This document shows positions 37,225-46,851 of a stretch of DNA of 64,000 nt, piece by piece. Numbering within the stretch: the stretch's first letter is position 1; the number at the start of each line of letters is the position of its first letter. The stretch comes from Pseudomonas uvaldensis. Its GTDB lineage: Bacteria; Pseudomonadota; Gammaproteobacteria; Pseudomonadales; Pseudomonadaceae. The stretch lies in assembly GCF_021271205.1 (NCBI RefSeq), contig NZ_JAIWKS010000001.1, forward strand, positions 496,001 through 560,000, given 5' to 3'. The notes under the pieces are model-generated. The model saw nothing but the letters and a program-made list of their open reading frames with translations, did no database searches and was not told the DNA's origin. The translations under genes were made by a program, and so were the position numbers.

Positions 37225-38931
37225 TTATGCCAGAGCCTCCCAGAAAAACTCCACGCGTACATTACGACCATCGTCTGACCAGACGGCCTGGTGACTCAAC
37301 TGGCGTACCAGGCTCACGCCTCGCCCGGACAGCCTGTCGCAGTCCTGCGGGCGCGCCAGCACATGGGCGACATCGAAGCCCCCACCACTGTCTTCGACCT
37401 CAATCACCAAGCGCCCCCCCTCACCATGGGGGGTAACGTGCAAATGCACCCTGATATGACCGTCACTCAACGCCTCCAGGCGTGAGTTGCGCTCCGTATA
37501 GTAGCGCGCAAAACCCGACGCATCACGCTTGATACCCGAGTCGAGTCCCAGCACCCCATGCTCAAGGGCGTTGGAATACAGCTCCGAGAGAACGCTGTAG
37601 AGGGCTCCACTCTGAGCCCTGAGCCCATGAACCTCCTGCAACAGCTGCAGCAAGTACGGCATCGGATTGAACCGCCTGAGCGTCTGCGCCCGGAATTCGA
37701 AGCTCACCGACCAGTCCAGGGGGCTGGACTGGCCGCTATCGGAATAGACCGGTGGCGGCGGGTTGAGTTGCGTCGGCGCAACCATCCGCACCTCCACCAT
37801 GCTGAAGTCATCGCGAGCCTCGCCACGGAACTCGCGCAGCGACTGCTGGATTTCTTCAAAAAGGCAGTCCGGCTCGCGATTGGCAGCGAATACCGCCTGT
37901 AGCCGTTCCACACCGAACAGTTCTTCCTCTTCATTACTGGTATCGATCACACCATCCGACAACAGGAATACCCGATCCCCCACCGCCATGGGATGCACTT
38001 CGGTACGGTCGTCGAACAGTTGTGGCGTCAGTACGCCCAACGGCAAATGGCGCGCTGGCAGGGGCTTGCGCGCGCCGCTGAGACTGTCATGCAGGTAGCC
38101 GTCGGGCATGCCACCGTTCCAGATTTCCACGGTGCAACGCTGAAAGCTCAGGCACAACAGCGTCGCGCAGCAAAACATGTCGACCGGCAGGATGCGCTTG
38201 AGCTTGGCATTCATCTCCCGCAGGATCTGCGCCAGGCCGTAGCCCTTGGCGGTCATGCCGTAGAAGACCTCCGCCAGGGGCATGGCGCCGACCGCCGCCG
38301 GCAAGCCGTGCCCGGTAAAATCCCCCAACAGGACGTGCATGTCTCCGGCCGGATTGAAGGCGGCCAGGAGCAAATCGCCGTTGAACAGGGCATAGGGCGA
38401 TTGCAGGTATCGGATATTCGGCGCGCTCAGGCAGCCGGAATGGGCGATCTTGTCGAACACGGCCTTGGCGACCCGTTGTTCGTTGAGCAGGTAATCATGG
38501 TGTCGAGCGATCTGGTCGCGCTGTTCGACAACCGTGGCCTGCAACCGGCGCAAGCGGTCCATGGCCTTGATCTTGGCCGCCAGAATCACCTGGTTATAGG
38601 GTTTGGCCAGGAAATCGTCGCCACCGGCCTCCAGGCAACGAGCCAAGGCTTCACTTTCGGTCAAGGACGTGAGAAAGATGATGGGGACCAGCTGTTCGCC
38701 GGCCAGGTGCTTGATCTTCTGTGCCGCTTCGAATCCGTCCATGACGGGCATCATGGCATCCATCAATACCATGTGAGGACGTTGCTGCCGGTAGACCTCC
38801 ACTGCCTCGGCGCCATCGGCGGCAGTCAGCACATGATGACCCTGGCGACGGACAATGGTCGACAACAGCAGCCGATCAGCGGCACTGTCCTCGGCAATCA
38901 GGACCGTCAGGGGCTCGGTATCGGACAACAT
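37225..38931 (-). CDS. hsbR: response regulator HsbR (receiver, PP2C phosphatase and kinase domains)
   Basis: A 568-residue protein with an N-terminal receiver (Asp58 in MVLMDAMMPVMDG), a central SpoIIE/PP2C phosphatase (GDFTGHGLPAAVGAMP, VFLLSDGVIDTSN), and a C-terminal HATPase-like anti-sigma-kinase domain (LYSNALEHGVLG, IEVEDSGGGFD). It acts on the anti-sigma antagonist HsbA and takes phosphate from HptB. The neighbours on both sides confirm the assignment. Confidence 0.88.
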   Translation of the reverse strand: MLSDTEPLTVLIAEDSAADRLLLSTIVRRQGHHVLTAADGAEAVEVYRQQRPHMVLMDAMMPVMDGFEAAQKIKHLAGEQLVPIIFLTSLTESEALARCLEAGGDDFLAKPYNQVILAAKIKAMDRLRRLQATVVEQRDQIARHHDYLLNEQRVAKAVFDKIAHSGCLSAPNIRYLQSPYALFNGDLLLAAFNPAGDMHVLLGDFTGHGLPAAVGAMPLAEVFYGMTAKGYGLAQILREMNAKLKRILPVDMFCCATLLCLSFQRCTVEIWNGGMPDGYLHDSLSGARKPLPARHLPLGVLTPQLFDDRTEVHPMAVGDRVFLLSDGVIDTSNEEEELFGVERLQAVFAANREPDCLFEEIQQSLREFRGEARDDFSMVEVRMVAPTQLNPPPPVYSDSGQSSPLDWSVSFEFRAQTLRRFNPMPYLLQLLQEVHGLRAQSGALYSVLSELYSNALEHGVLGLDSGIKRDASGFARYYTERNSRLEALSDGHIRVHLHVTPHGEGGRLVIEVEDSGGGFDVAHVLARPQDCDRLSGRGVSLVRQLSHQAVWSDDGRNVRVEFFWEALA

Positions 38932-38940
38932 GGCTGCCGG

Positions 38941-39330
38941 TCAAGCTTTGCCTGCATGAAGCTTGTCCCGATGGGCGTGGTCGTGCTGCGCTGCGTCTTT
39001 AGGATCCGACCTGTCCTCTTTCGGGCCGTCGATGTCGAACAGCTTGTCGAAATTGGAAATCGCAAGAATCTTGCGCACATCCGCACTGCAGTTGGAGACG
39101 CTCACATTGGCGTCTTCCCCTCCGGCGTAATCCCGAAGCAGGAGCAACATGCCCAAGGCGGAGCTATCAAGATAAGTGGTGTCTTTCAGATCCACGACGT
39201 AAATTTCGGGCTTTTGGGAAAACTTTTCGTAAGATTCACGAAATTCCTGATGCCGCCCGAAATCGAAACGACCCTTGATCGAAATCGTCAGTTTCTTCCC
39301 ATCGCCGGAGACTTCTGTAACGACTGACAT
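38941..39330 (-). CDS. hsbA: anti-sigma factor antagonist HsbA
   Basis: A 129-residue STAS-domain protein whose phosphorylation state is set by HsbR. The switch serine is in YLDSSALGMLLLL (about Ser56). A His/Asp/Lys-rich tail ends the protein. In P. aeruginosa HsbA binds the anti-sigma factor FlgM or the cyclase HsbD. The ATG at 39330 has AGGGAAG upstream. Confidence 0.87.
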   Translation of the reverse strand: MSVVTEVSGDGKKLTISIKGRFDFGRHQEFRESYEKFSQKPEIYVVDLKDTTYLDSSALGMLLLLRDYAGGEDANVSVSNCSADVRKILAISNFDKLFDIDGPKEDRSDPKDAAQHDHAHRDKLHAGKA

Positions 39331-39432
39331 AGTAGGCTTCCCTGTCATGGACATACGTGTACAAGGTGTAGCACCTGGTAGAGGTCTGAGCAAGGTTTTG
39401 GATCGCCCGTTCCTCTAAATTCGGTGCCGCGA

Positions 39433-39882
39433 TCAGAATGGATCCTGGCGCGGCAGGCGCTGGGACAGTTCATCCAGCAATTTTTGCTCGCGCTTGTCCT
39501 CCAACTGCCGCGCCTCATCGATATAGCGCTGCACCAGCTTGCGCAGCCCTTCGACCCGGGCGAAGGCCTCTTGCCAGCTCTGGCGAGCCTTCTCCAGATT
39601 GTTCTGGTGCCAGACCAGGCTCTGGCGCTGCTGGTCGATGGCCGTCCCCAGTTGCGCGAGAAACCCCTGATAGCCCAATAACCACTGGCCGGAAACGCCG
39701 TGGCTGCCACGGGCGATCCATTGTTCCTGATATTCGAGGCGAAAATTCTCGAGGTCCGCCAGTTTGCTTTCGGCGACGGCCACCTGGCCCTGAAAATACG
39801 CCAAACGTTGAACGGCAGTTTTCTCGGCCTTTTCCGCCATATCCACCACAGGCGCCAGACGCGCCGCACGACTCGTGGCCAT
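39433..39882 (-). CDS. fliJ: flagellar export protein FliJ
   Basis: A 149-residue coiled-coil protein of the export ATPase complex, rich in Gln, Glu, Arg and Lys. The length and helical pattern (VQRLAYFQGQVAVAESKLAD) and position directly after fliI support the call; FliJ sequences diverge quickly. Confidence 0.88.
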   Translation of the reverse strand: MATSRAARLAPVVDMAEKAEKTAVQRLAYFQGQVAVAESKLADLENFRLEYQEQWIARGSHGVSGQWLLGYQGFLAQLGTAIDQQRQSLVWHQNNLEKARQSWQEAFARVEGLRKLVQRYIDEARQLEDKREQKLLDELSQRLPRQDPF

Positions 39883-39888
39883 GATCGG

Positions 39889-41247
39889 TTATCCGCCGGA
39901 TACCGGGGCGAAGATGGTCTGCAGGTGCGCTTCGCTGGCTCCCATGCCAATGTTGTCGTTCAGGCTCTGGCGCAGGTAAACCGCCATGGCCGGATAAAGA
40001 TTGATGGCAGTGTCCGTCTCGCGGTCGCCACCCGGTACGTAGGCACCCACACTGATCAGATCGCGGCTCTGCTGGTAACGCGACCAGTATTGCTTGAACT
40101 GTTGCGCACGCTTCAGGTGTTCGGCGCTGATGACGGACGGCATGACCCGGCTGATGGACGCCTCGATATCGATGGCCGGGTAATGCCCCTCCTCCGCCAG
40201 GCGCCGGGACAGCACGATGTGCCCATCGAGCACACCCCGCGCCGAGTCGGCAATGGGATCCTGCTGGTCGTCCCCTTCGGAAAGGACGGTATAGAACGCG
40301 GTGATCGAACCGCCGCCCTTTTCGGCGTTACCGGCACGCTCCACCAGCTTGGGCAATTTGGCGAACACCGAAGGTGGATAACCCTTGGTGGCCGGGGGCT
40401 CGCCGATAGCCAGGGCGATTTCCCGCTGGGCCTGGGCGAAACGGGTCAGCGAGTCCATCAGCAACAGGACATTCTTGCCCTTGTCGCGGAAATATTCGGC
40501 AATACGGGTGCAATACATGGCGGCCCGCAACCGCATCAACGGCGCATCGTCCGCCGGCGAAGCCACCACGACGGAACGCTTGAGGCCTTCCTCGCCGAGG
40601 ATGTGCTCGATGAATTCCTTTACCTCACGACCCCGCTCGCCGATCAACCCGACCACGATGATGTCGGCTTCGGTGAAGCGGGTCATCATGCCCAACAGCA
40701 CACTCTTGCCCACGCCGGTACCGGCGAACAGACCCAGACGCTGACCGCGCCCCACCGTCAACAAACCGTTGATGCAACGAATGCCCACGTCCAGCGGAAC
40801 GCTGATGGGATCACGCTTGAGCGGGTTGATGGTCGGGCCGTCCATCGGCACCCAGTCCTCGGCCTTCATGCCGCCCTTGCCATCCAGGGCACGACCGGCC
40901 CCATCCAGCACTCGGCCGAGCATGCTCATGCCCATGGGCAGTCGGCCCGTATCGGCCAAAGGCACCACGCGCGCACCGGGGGCGATCCCGGCCACACTGC
41001 CCACCGGCATCAAAAAGACTTTGCTGCCGGAGAAGCCCATGACTTCGGCTTCGACCTGTACGGGATGATAAGTGTCGTCGTTGATAACCAGGCAGCGGCT
41101 GCCCATGGCGGCGCGCAGGCCTTCGGCTTCGAGGGTCAGGCCGACCATGCGCAGCAGGCGCCCTTCCAGGATGGGCTGGCCGGCCAGTTCGGTGGCCTCG
41201 GCATAGCTGCCAAGGCGCTTGCCGAAGCTGGTTCGTTCAAGACGCAT
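39889..41247 (-). CDS. fliI: flagellar export ATPase FliI
   Basis: A 452-residue F1-beta-like ATPase. Walker [16 protein letters not shown] is at about 172-186, with [12 protein letters not shown] and [19 protein letters not shown] later. The ATG at 41247 ([13 protein letters not shown]) matches Pseudomonas FliI and overlaps the fliH end by 11 bases; the longer open frame to 41319 would run through fliH. Confidence 0.95.
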   Translation of the reverse strand: MRLERTSFGKRLGSYAEATELAGQPILEGRLLRMVGLTLEAEGLRAAMGSRCLVINDDTYHPVQVEAEVMGFSGSKVFLMPVGSVAGIAPGARVVPLADTGRLPMGMSMLGRVLDGAGRALDGKGGMKAEDWVPMDGPTINPLKRDPISVPLDVGIRCINGLLTVGRGQRLGLFAGTGVGKSVLLGMMTRFTEADIIVVGLIGERGREVKEFIEHILGEEGLKRSVVVASPADDAPLMRLRAAMYCTRIAEYFRDKGKNVLLLMDSLTRFAQAQREIALAIGEPPATKGYPPSVFAKLPKLVERAGNAEKGGGSITAFYTVLSEGDDQQDPIADSARGVLDGHIVLSRRLAEEGHYPAIDIEASISRVMPSVISAEHLKRAQQFKQYWSRYQQSRDLISVGAYVPGGDRETDTAINLYPAMAVYLRQSLNDNIGMGASEAHLQTIFAPVSGG

Positions 41248-42067
41248 CGCGACCATCCGGTTCAGCTGCGATCGATTCAGCGGCGTCCGGGCTGACGCCG
41301 GCGGTGACCTTGGGTTCATCCGGCAATTGCAGGCTCAGGTCCGGAGCGGCCGGATGCAGGGCCTGCTCGTGAAGCTGGTCGAACAACTTGGCCATGATCT
41401 GCGCAATGCGGGTTTCGATGGTCGCGTCAATGCGGCTGTGTTCGGTTTCCACCCGGCAACCGCCCGGCAGCATGGACTCGTCTTCGACGATGCGCCAGGT
41501 TTCCTCATGACGTTCGCGCAAGGCTTTGACTAACGCAAAATCCTGGGGATTGATGTAGAGCCGCACATTGTCCACGCCCAGTGGCAAGAGCTTGAGGGCT
41601 TCGCGCATGACGTGTTCGATCTGGCTCGAATCGATGGCCAGTTCGCGCTGGATCACCTGCCGGGCGATGTGCTGCACCAGCCCCACCAGGGATTTTTCGA
41701 TCTGCGTATCCTGCTCGGCGATGGGCTCGAACAGGTTGTGCATCAACGCCTCCATCGTCTGAAGCTTGGCCGCCAGTGCAATGTCGGCTTCCTGGCGGAC
41801 CTTGATCGAGGTGCTGTGGAAGCCTTCCTTTTCACCAATGGCGAAGCCTTCGTTGTAGGCTTCCTGACGAATGCTTTCGACTTCCTCCAAGGTCAGCGGC
41901 TGGACTTCCTCCAGCGGCACTTCCTCGATTTCCGGCAGTTCCTCCACCGGCTCGGGTTCAGGCTCCGGCACATGGGGGTCGAAGCTGGGCAGCGACCAGA
42001 CGTCGAAACCGCCGACGTCCCGGGCGCGGATCAGGTCGCTGGGTGCTTCATCACTCTTGGCAGACAT
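41237..42067 (-). CDS. fliH: flagellar assembly protein FliH
   Basis: A 276-residue regulator of FliI. The acidic N-terminal half ([20 protein letters not shown]) and the helix [10 protein letters not shown] are typical; the C-terminal part (about 130-240) contains [13 protein letters not shown] and [18 protein letters not shown]. Position between fliG and fliI is standard. Confidence 0.93.
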   Translation of the reverse strand: MSAKSDEAPSDLIRARDVGGFDVWSLPSFDPHVPEPEPEPVEELPEIEEVPLEEVQPLTLEEVESIRQEAYNEGFAIGEKEGFHSTSIKVRQEADIALAAKLQTMEALMHNLFEPIAEQDTQIEKSLVGLVQHIARQVIQRELAIDSSQIEHVMREALKLLPLGVDNVRLYINPQDFALVKALRERHEETWRIVEDESMLPGGCRVETEHSRIDATIETRIAQIMAKLFDQLHEQALHPAAPDLSLQLPDEPKVTAGVSPDAAESIAAEPDGRDAS

Positions 42068-42074
42068 AACGACC

Positions 42075-43094
42075 TTAGATCATCTCTTCGCCGCCCTTGC
42101 CACCGAGCACGATTTCTCCGGCTTCGGCCATGCGACGGGCGATGGTGAGGATTTCCTTCTGTGCGGTTTCCACGTCGCTGACGCGCACCGGGCCCTTGGC
42201 CTCGAGGTCGTCGCGCAACAGTTCGGCCGCCCGCTTGGACATGTTCTTGAAGATCTTTTCCTTGACGCCTTCGTCCGATCCCTTGAGGGCCAGCACCAGC
42301 ACATCGGAGGACACTTCGCGCAACAGGGCCTGGATACCACGGTCGTCGACATCGGCCAGGTTGTTGAACACGAACATGAGGTCTTCGATCTGACCGGACA
42401 GGTCTTCGTCGAACTCGCGGATCGAGTCCATCAGCTGACCTTCGATCGAACTGTCGAGGAAGTTCATGATGTCCGCCGCACGCTTGATGCCACCCAGGGT
42501 GGTGCGCGAGGCATTGGAGTTGCCCGAGAACTGCTTCTCGAGGATCTGGTTCAATTCCTTCAGGGCCGCCGGCTGCACGGTGTTGAGCGATGACACCCGC
42601 AGAATGATGTCCAGGCGCGCCTTGTGATCGAAGTTGCCGAGCACTTCGCCGGCCTGGTCCGGATCAAGGTAGGCCACCACGATCGCCTGGATCTGCGGGT
42701 GCTCGTAACGGATCACGTCGGCCACGGCACGTGGCTCCATCCACTTGAGGCTGTCCAGGCCACTGGTGTTGCCACCCAGCAGGATCCGGTCGATCAGACC
42801 GTTGGCCTTGTCTTCGCCCAGGGCCTGGGTGAGCATTTTGCGCACGTAGTCATCGGAACCGACGCCGAGGCTGGTCTGATCGCCGACGATGTCGACGAAC
42901 TCGCTCATGACCTGCTCGACCTGTTCACGATGCACGTTACCCATCTGGGCCATGGCCACGCCCACACGCTGGACCTCCTTGGGCCCCATGTGACGCAGCA
43001 CCTGCGCGGCATCGGTCGACCCCAGGGACAGCAGCAGGATCGCGGCTTTGTCGACCCGGGACAATTTGGCTACGGCGGCTCGATTATCACTCAT
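42075..43094 (-). CDS. fliG: flagellar motor switch protein FliG
   Basis: A 339-residue rotor protein. The N-terminal domain holds LSRVDKAAILLLSLG, the middle domain the EHPQ motif (RYEHPQIQAIVVAYLD), and the C-terminal torque helix KGSDEGVKEKIFKNMSKRA carries the charged residues that face the stator. It overlaps fliF by eight bases. Confidence 0.96.
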   Translation of the reverse strand: MSDNRAAVAKLSRVDKAAILLLSLGSTDAAQVLRHMGPKEVQRVGVAMAQMGNVHREQVEQVMSEFVDIVGDQTSLGVGSDDYVRKMLTQALGEDKANGLIDRILLGGNTSGLDSLKWMEPRAVADVIRYEHPQIQAIVVAYLDPDQAGEVLGNFDHKARLDIILRVSSLNTVQPAALKELNQILEKQFSGNSNASRTTLGGIKRAADIMNFLDSSIEGQLMDSIREFDEDLSGQIEDLMFVFNNLADVDDRGIQALLREVSSDVLVLALKGSDEGVKEKIFKNMSKRAAELLRDDLEAKGPVRVSDVETAQKEILTIARRMAEAGEIVLGGKGGEEMI

Positions 43095-44871
43095 CTGCGT
43101 TAATCCACTCTTTCACGACCTGGGCCACACGACCCGGATCTTCTGCCACCAGACTCTTGATGGCGTTCAACTGTGCGTCATAACCTTCGCTCGGGCTTGG
43201 CAGCAGAATGCTCTGCGGCCCGCCGAGGCTGACGCGATCGTTGGCCAATTCGCCATCCAGGCCGCCCATGCCTCCCAGCTCTACATCACCCAGGCCGGCC
43301 AGTTGCTTGTTCTTGCCGCCATTGGTGATGTTGTTGAGCACCGGGCGCAGCACCCCGAATACCAGCACCAGGATGAACAGCACGCCCAATACTTGCTTGA
43401 CCACATCCCAGAACCAGGGTTGCGAATAAAACGGAATTTCGGCGATCACCTCTCCGCGCTCGGAGGAGAACGGCACGTTGATCACGCTGACGCTGTCACC
43501 ACGGCTGGCGTCGAAACCGACGGCGTCTTGCACCAGGCGGGTGAAGCGCGCCAGTTCGTCGGCGCTCCATGGCGCACGGGTGGTTTCGCCATTGGCCGGG
43601 TTGACCTTGACCTGATCGTCCACCACCACCGCAACCGACAGGCGGTTCAAACGCCCCTGCTGTTGCTTGGTGTGGCTGATGGAACGGTCCAGTTCGAAGT
43701 TCCTGGTCGCTTGCTGGCGCTTGTCGGCCGGGTAAGGCGCGAGCATCGGCTGGCCGGTGGCCGGGTCCATGATCTGCTGACCGTTGGCGTCCACCAGCGG
43801 CTGGCCTGGCTGCACCATGCCGGCGGCACCGGCGGCACCACCCGTGGTCTGCGGCGCACTGGCCGGTGATGGCGGCTGGTTGCTCAAGGCACCGGGCACA
43901 CCTTGTGGGCCATTGCTGGCGGTGCGCTGCTCGGTGACCGACTGCTCGCTGCGCAACGCCGGCTGATCGGGGTTGAATTGCTCGGACGTCGATTCAACGG
44001 CGCTGAAATCCACATCGGCCGACACTTCGGCTTTGTAACGGTCATTGCCCAGGATCGGTTGCAGGATGTTATGCACACGCTGGGTCAACATGCCTTCCAT
44101 GCGACGGCTGTAATCGAATTGTTTGCCGGCCATGGTCAGTTCGGAGTTTTCCACCTGATCGGACAGCAGGTTGCCTTTCTGGTCGACCACGGTGATCTGC
44201 GACTTGCTCAACTCGGGAACGCTGGTCGCCACCAGATTGACGATCGCCAGGACCTGGCCAGGCTCGAGGGCACGGCCCGGATAAAGGTCGACCAGTACCG
44301 AAGCACTCGGCTTGCGCTCATCACGCACGAACACCGAGCTTTTCGGAATCGCCAGGTGCACACGAGCCCCCTTGACGTTGTTCAGGCTGGAGATGGTACG
44401 CGCCAGTTCGCCTTCCAGGCCACGACGATAACGGGTCGCTTCCATGAACTGGCTGGTGCCCAGGCCCTGGTCCTTGTCGAGGATCTCGAAACCGACATTG
44501 CCGTCGCTCGGCGTCACGCCGGCGGCGGCGAGCTTGAGGCGCGCACGGGCAACATCGTCAGCCTTGACCAGCAAGGCGCCGGAGTTGGGCTCGACGGTGT
44601 ATGGAATGTCGGCAGAAGCCAGGGTCTCCATGACTTGCTTGGCGTCCATGCCTTCCAGGCTGCCGTACAGAGGACGGTAGTCCGGCTGCTGAGACCACAG
44701 CACCACGGCAAAACCAATCGCCACGCTGGCAGCCAGGCCGACCAACAGGCCCACCTGACGCAGCATGGTCATCTCGGAGAGATTTTCCAGGAAGGACAGG
44801 CCGAACAGCGGCGGTTTGCCGTCGGTCGGGGTGGCCTTGGCCGGAACGTTATCTACGGCTGCTTCTGCCAT
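43087..44871 (-). CDS. fliF: flagellar MS-ring protein FliF
   Basis: A 594-residue protein with two membrane helices (about 36-58 and 463-483) flanking a large periplasmic part. YKAEVSADVDFS and RRLEGELARTISS-like segments (RGLEGELARTISSLNNV) are conserved, and the C-terminal FliG-binding tail is present (VAQVVKEWINADE). A Gly/Pro/Gln-rich insert lies at about 320-380. Confidence 0.96.
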   Translation of the reverse strand: MAEAAVDNVPAKATPTDGKPPLFGLSFLENLSEMTMLRQVGLLVGLAASVAIGFAVVLWSQQPDYRPLYGSLEGMDAKQVMETLASADIPYTVEPNSGALLVKADDVARARLKLAAAGVTPSDGNVGFEILDKDQGLGTSQFMEATRYRRGLEGELARTISSLNNVKGARVHLAIPKSSVFVRDERKPSASVLVDLYPGRALEPGQVLAIVNLVATSVPELSKSQITVVDQKGNLLSDQVENSELTMAGKQFDYSRRMEGMLTQRVHNILQPILGNDRYKAEVSADVDFSAVESTSEQFNPDQPALRSEQSVTEQRTASNGPQGVPGALSNQPPSPASAPQTTGGAAGAAGMVQPGQPLVDANGQQIMDPATGQPMLAPYPADKRQQATRNFELDRSISHTKQQQGRLNRLSVAVVVDDQVKVNPANGETTRAPWSADELARFTRLVQDAVGFDASRGDSVSVINVPFSSERGEVIAEIPFYSQPWFWDVVKQVLGVLFILVLVFGVLRPVLNNITNGGKNKQLAGLGDVELGGMGGLDGELANDRVSLGGPQSILLPSPSEGYDAQLNAIKSLVAEDPGRVAQVVKEWINADE

Positions 44872-44886
44872 GACTCAATAGTTTCC

Positions 44887-45213
44887 TTAAACCGGCATCT
44901 GCATGATGTCTTGGTAGGCTTGAACCAGTTTATTGCGAACCTGGGTCAACGCCTGGAACGAGACACTGGCTTTCTGCGAAGAGATCATTACGTCAGTCAG
45001 GTCGACGCCACTTTTGCCAATTTCAAAGGCACTGGCTAATTGGTTCGATGCCTGCTGGGTATCGTTCACTTTATTGACGGCCTGACCGAGCATGTCGGAA
45101 AAGCTGCTGCCACCCACCTGGGGTACGGCGACCGATTTCGGCTGGGCCATGGCGTCCATTTGCATGGCCCGCATGTCCAACATCAATCGATTAAATTCAA
45201 TACCTTGGCTCAT
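44887..45213 (-). CDS. fliE: flagellar hook-basal body protein FliE
   Basis: A 108-residue junction protein between the MS ring and rod. The C-terminal half has [20 protein letters not shown] and [16 protein letters not shown], standard for FliE. It begins the fliEFGHIJ operon under a near-perfect sigma-54 promoter. Confidence 0.95.
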   Translation of the reverse strand: MSQGIEFNRLMLDMRAMQMDAMAQPKSVAVPQVGGSSFSDMLGQAVNKVNDTQQASNQLASAFEIGKSGVDLTDVMISSQKASVSFQALTQVRNKLVQAYQDIMQMPV

Positions 45214-45274
45214 GCTCTATTCTCTCTGGCGGTCCGCGTTTTTTTGACACTTGGTCAGCGGGTATCTAGGTAGT

Positions 45275-45290
45275 AGCAACAAGGGTGCCA
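45275..45290 (-). promoter_or_regulatory. sigma-54 promoter upstream of fliE
   Basis: On the minus strand TGGCACCCTTGTTGCT is an almost perfect -24/-12 element (TGGCAC-N5-TTGCT). Predicted transcription starts about 50 bases before the fliE ATG. FleR is the expected activator in Pseudomonas. Confidence 0.85.
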
Positions 45291-45338
45291 GCTCCATGGC
45301 CGCGATAAACAAATGCGCATACCGTCCCGTCAGGCTCC

Positions 45339-45430
45339 CGTGGGAGCGAGCCTGCTCGCGATAGCGGTCTGACAGTCAAGCTGTGCATCGCTGGAATCAC
45401 CGCCTTCGCGAGCAATCTCGCTTCCAAAGG
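45339..45430. repeat. REPIN with one decayed arm
   Basis: The left arm CGTGGGAGCGAGCCTGCTCG is canonical. The right arm CGCGAGCAATCTCGCTTCCA has substitutions that weaken pairing. It lies between the fleR stop and the fliE promoter. Confidence 0.8.
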
Positions 45431-45451
45431 AATGGCGGTGTCGGTGTGTTA

Positions 45452-46846
45452 TCAGCTAGCGAACAGATAAGCCTCCACATCCATACCGGCATCACGCATC
45501 TGCGCCAGTTTGTAGCGCAAGGTGCGAGGGCTGATGCCCAAGCGTTCTGCCGCCTCCTTGCGACGCCCGCGCTCGGCGCGCAGGGTGTCGATGATCATCT
45601 GGAACTCACGCCGACGCAGGTCGTCGCCCAAAGCGCCGGCCGACTCGCCATCCACGTCCACCGGGGCCGCAAACACCGGTGCGGGTGCCGCTGCCAACAC
45701 GGGCAACGGCGCACAGGCCACCGGACCGGCCAGGCAGAAATCCTCCGGCTGGATCAAGCCGCCCTGCTGCAGGATCAGCGCCCGCTGGATGGCGTTATCC
45801 AGCTCTCGTACGTTCCCGGGCCATGGATACGCAACCAGGCAGGCCTGGGCCGCCGGCGAAAGCCTCGCCGTCGCGTGTTTCATTTTATTGACGTGCCGGG
45901 CCAATAGCCGTTCAGCCAGCGGCAGGATATCGGCAGTGCGCTCGCGAAGTGGACGCCAGGCCAGGGGAAAAACCGACAGGCGGTAATATAGGTCTTCGCG
46001 AAACCGTCCCGACGCCACTTCGCCCGCAAGGTCGCGGTTGGTGGTCGCCACCACGCGAATATCCAGGCTGATGGGTTTGCGCCCACCGACCCGCTCCACC
46101 TCCCGCTCTTGGAGCACCCGCAGCAGCTTGGCTTGCAAGCCCAGGGGCATTTCGGAGATCTCATCGAGCAAAATGGTGCCACCATCGGCCTGTTCGAACT
46201 TGCCGGCCTGGGCCGCAATGGCCCCGGTAAACGCCCCCTTCTCATGACCGAACAGTGTCGCTTCGAGCATGTTGTCGGGAATTGCCGCACAGTTGATGGC
46301 AATGAACGGTTCGTTGGCGCGACGGGATTGCTGGTGGATATAACGCGCCAACACTTCCTTGCCTGTACCGGATTCACCGGAAATCAACACGGTTGAATCA
46401 CTGCGCGCCACTCGCGCCGCCAATTCCAGTAATTGCGCACTGGCCGGCTCGAACGCCACCGGGCCTTCACCCTCGACAACAGGGGTGCCCAACGCATGAC
46501 GCGCCACCAGATCAAGCAGCGCCTTGGGTTCGAATGGCTTGACCAGATAATCCGCTGCGCCCTGGCGCATGGCTTCCACCGCACGCTCGACCGCCCCATG
46601 GGCCGTCATCAGCAATACCGGCAACTGAGGGTGACGGGTACGCAACAACCCGAGCAACTGATGCCCATCCATACCCGGCATGTTCACATCGCTGACCACC
46701 AGGTTGAAGGTTTCCCGAGCCACCGCCTGCAACGCATCCTCAGCCGAACCTACGGCCACGTAGCCATGCCCGGCCAAAACCAGCGTATCGGCCAGCGCTT
46801 CACGCAGGGCCCGATCATCCTCTACCAGCAACACCTTGATCGCCAT
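45452..46846 (-). CDS. fleR: sigma-54-dependent response regulator FleR
   Basis: A 464-residue activator of mid-class flagellar genes. The receiver has Asp53 (VVSDVNMPGMDG), the AAA+ domain has Walker [10 protein letters not shown] at 157-165 and the sigma-54 loop GAFTGA, and the Fis-type HTH is at the C-terminus (RRKEAAERLGISPRTLRYKL). The ATG at 46846 gives the normal receiver start MAIKVLLVEDD; the open frame to 47074 lies inside fleS. Confidence 0.93.
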   Translation of the reverse strand: MAIKVLLVEDDRALREALADTLVLAGHGYVAVGSAEDALQAVARETFNLVVSDVNMPGMDGHQLLGLLRTRHPQLPVLLMTAHGAVERAVEAMRQGAADYLVKPFEPKALLDLVARHALGTPVVEGEGPVAFEPASAQLLELAARVARSDSTVLISGESGTGKEVLARYIHQQSRRANEPFIAINCAAIPDNMLEATLFGHEKGAFTGAIAAQAGKFEQADGGTILLDEISEMPLGLQAKLLRVLQEREVERVGGRKPISLDIRVVATTNRDLAGEVASGRFREDLYYRLSVFPLAWRPLRERTADILPLAERLLARHVNKMKHATARLSPAAQACLVAYPWPGNVRELDNAIQRALILQQGGLIQPEDFCLAGPVACAPLPVLAAAPAPVFAAPVDVDGESAGALGDDLRRREFQMIIDTLRAERGRRKEAAERLGISPRTLRYKLAQMRDAGMDVEAYLFAS

Positions 46847-46851
46847 CGCTA

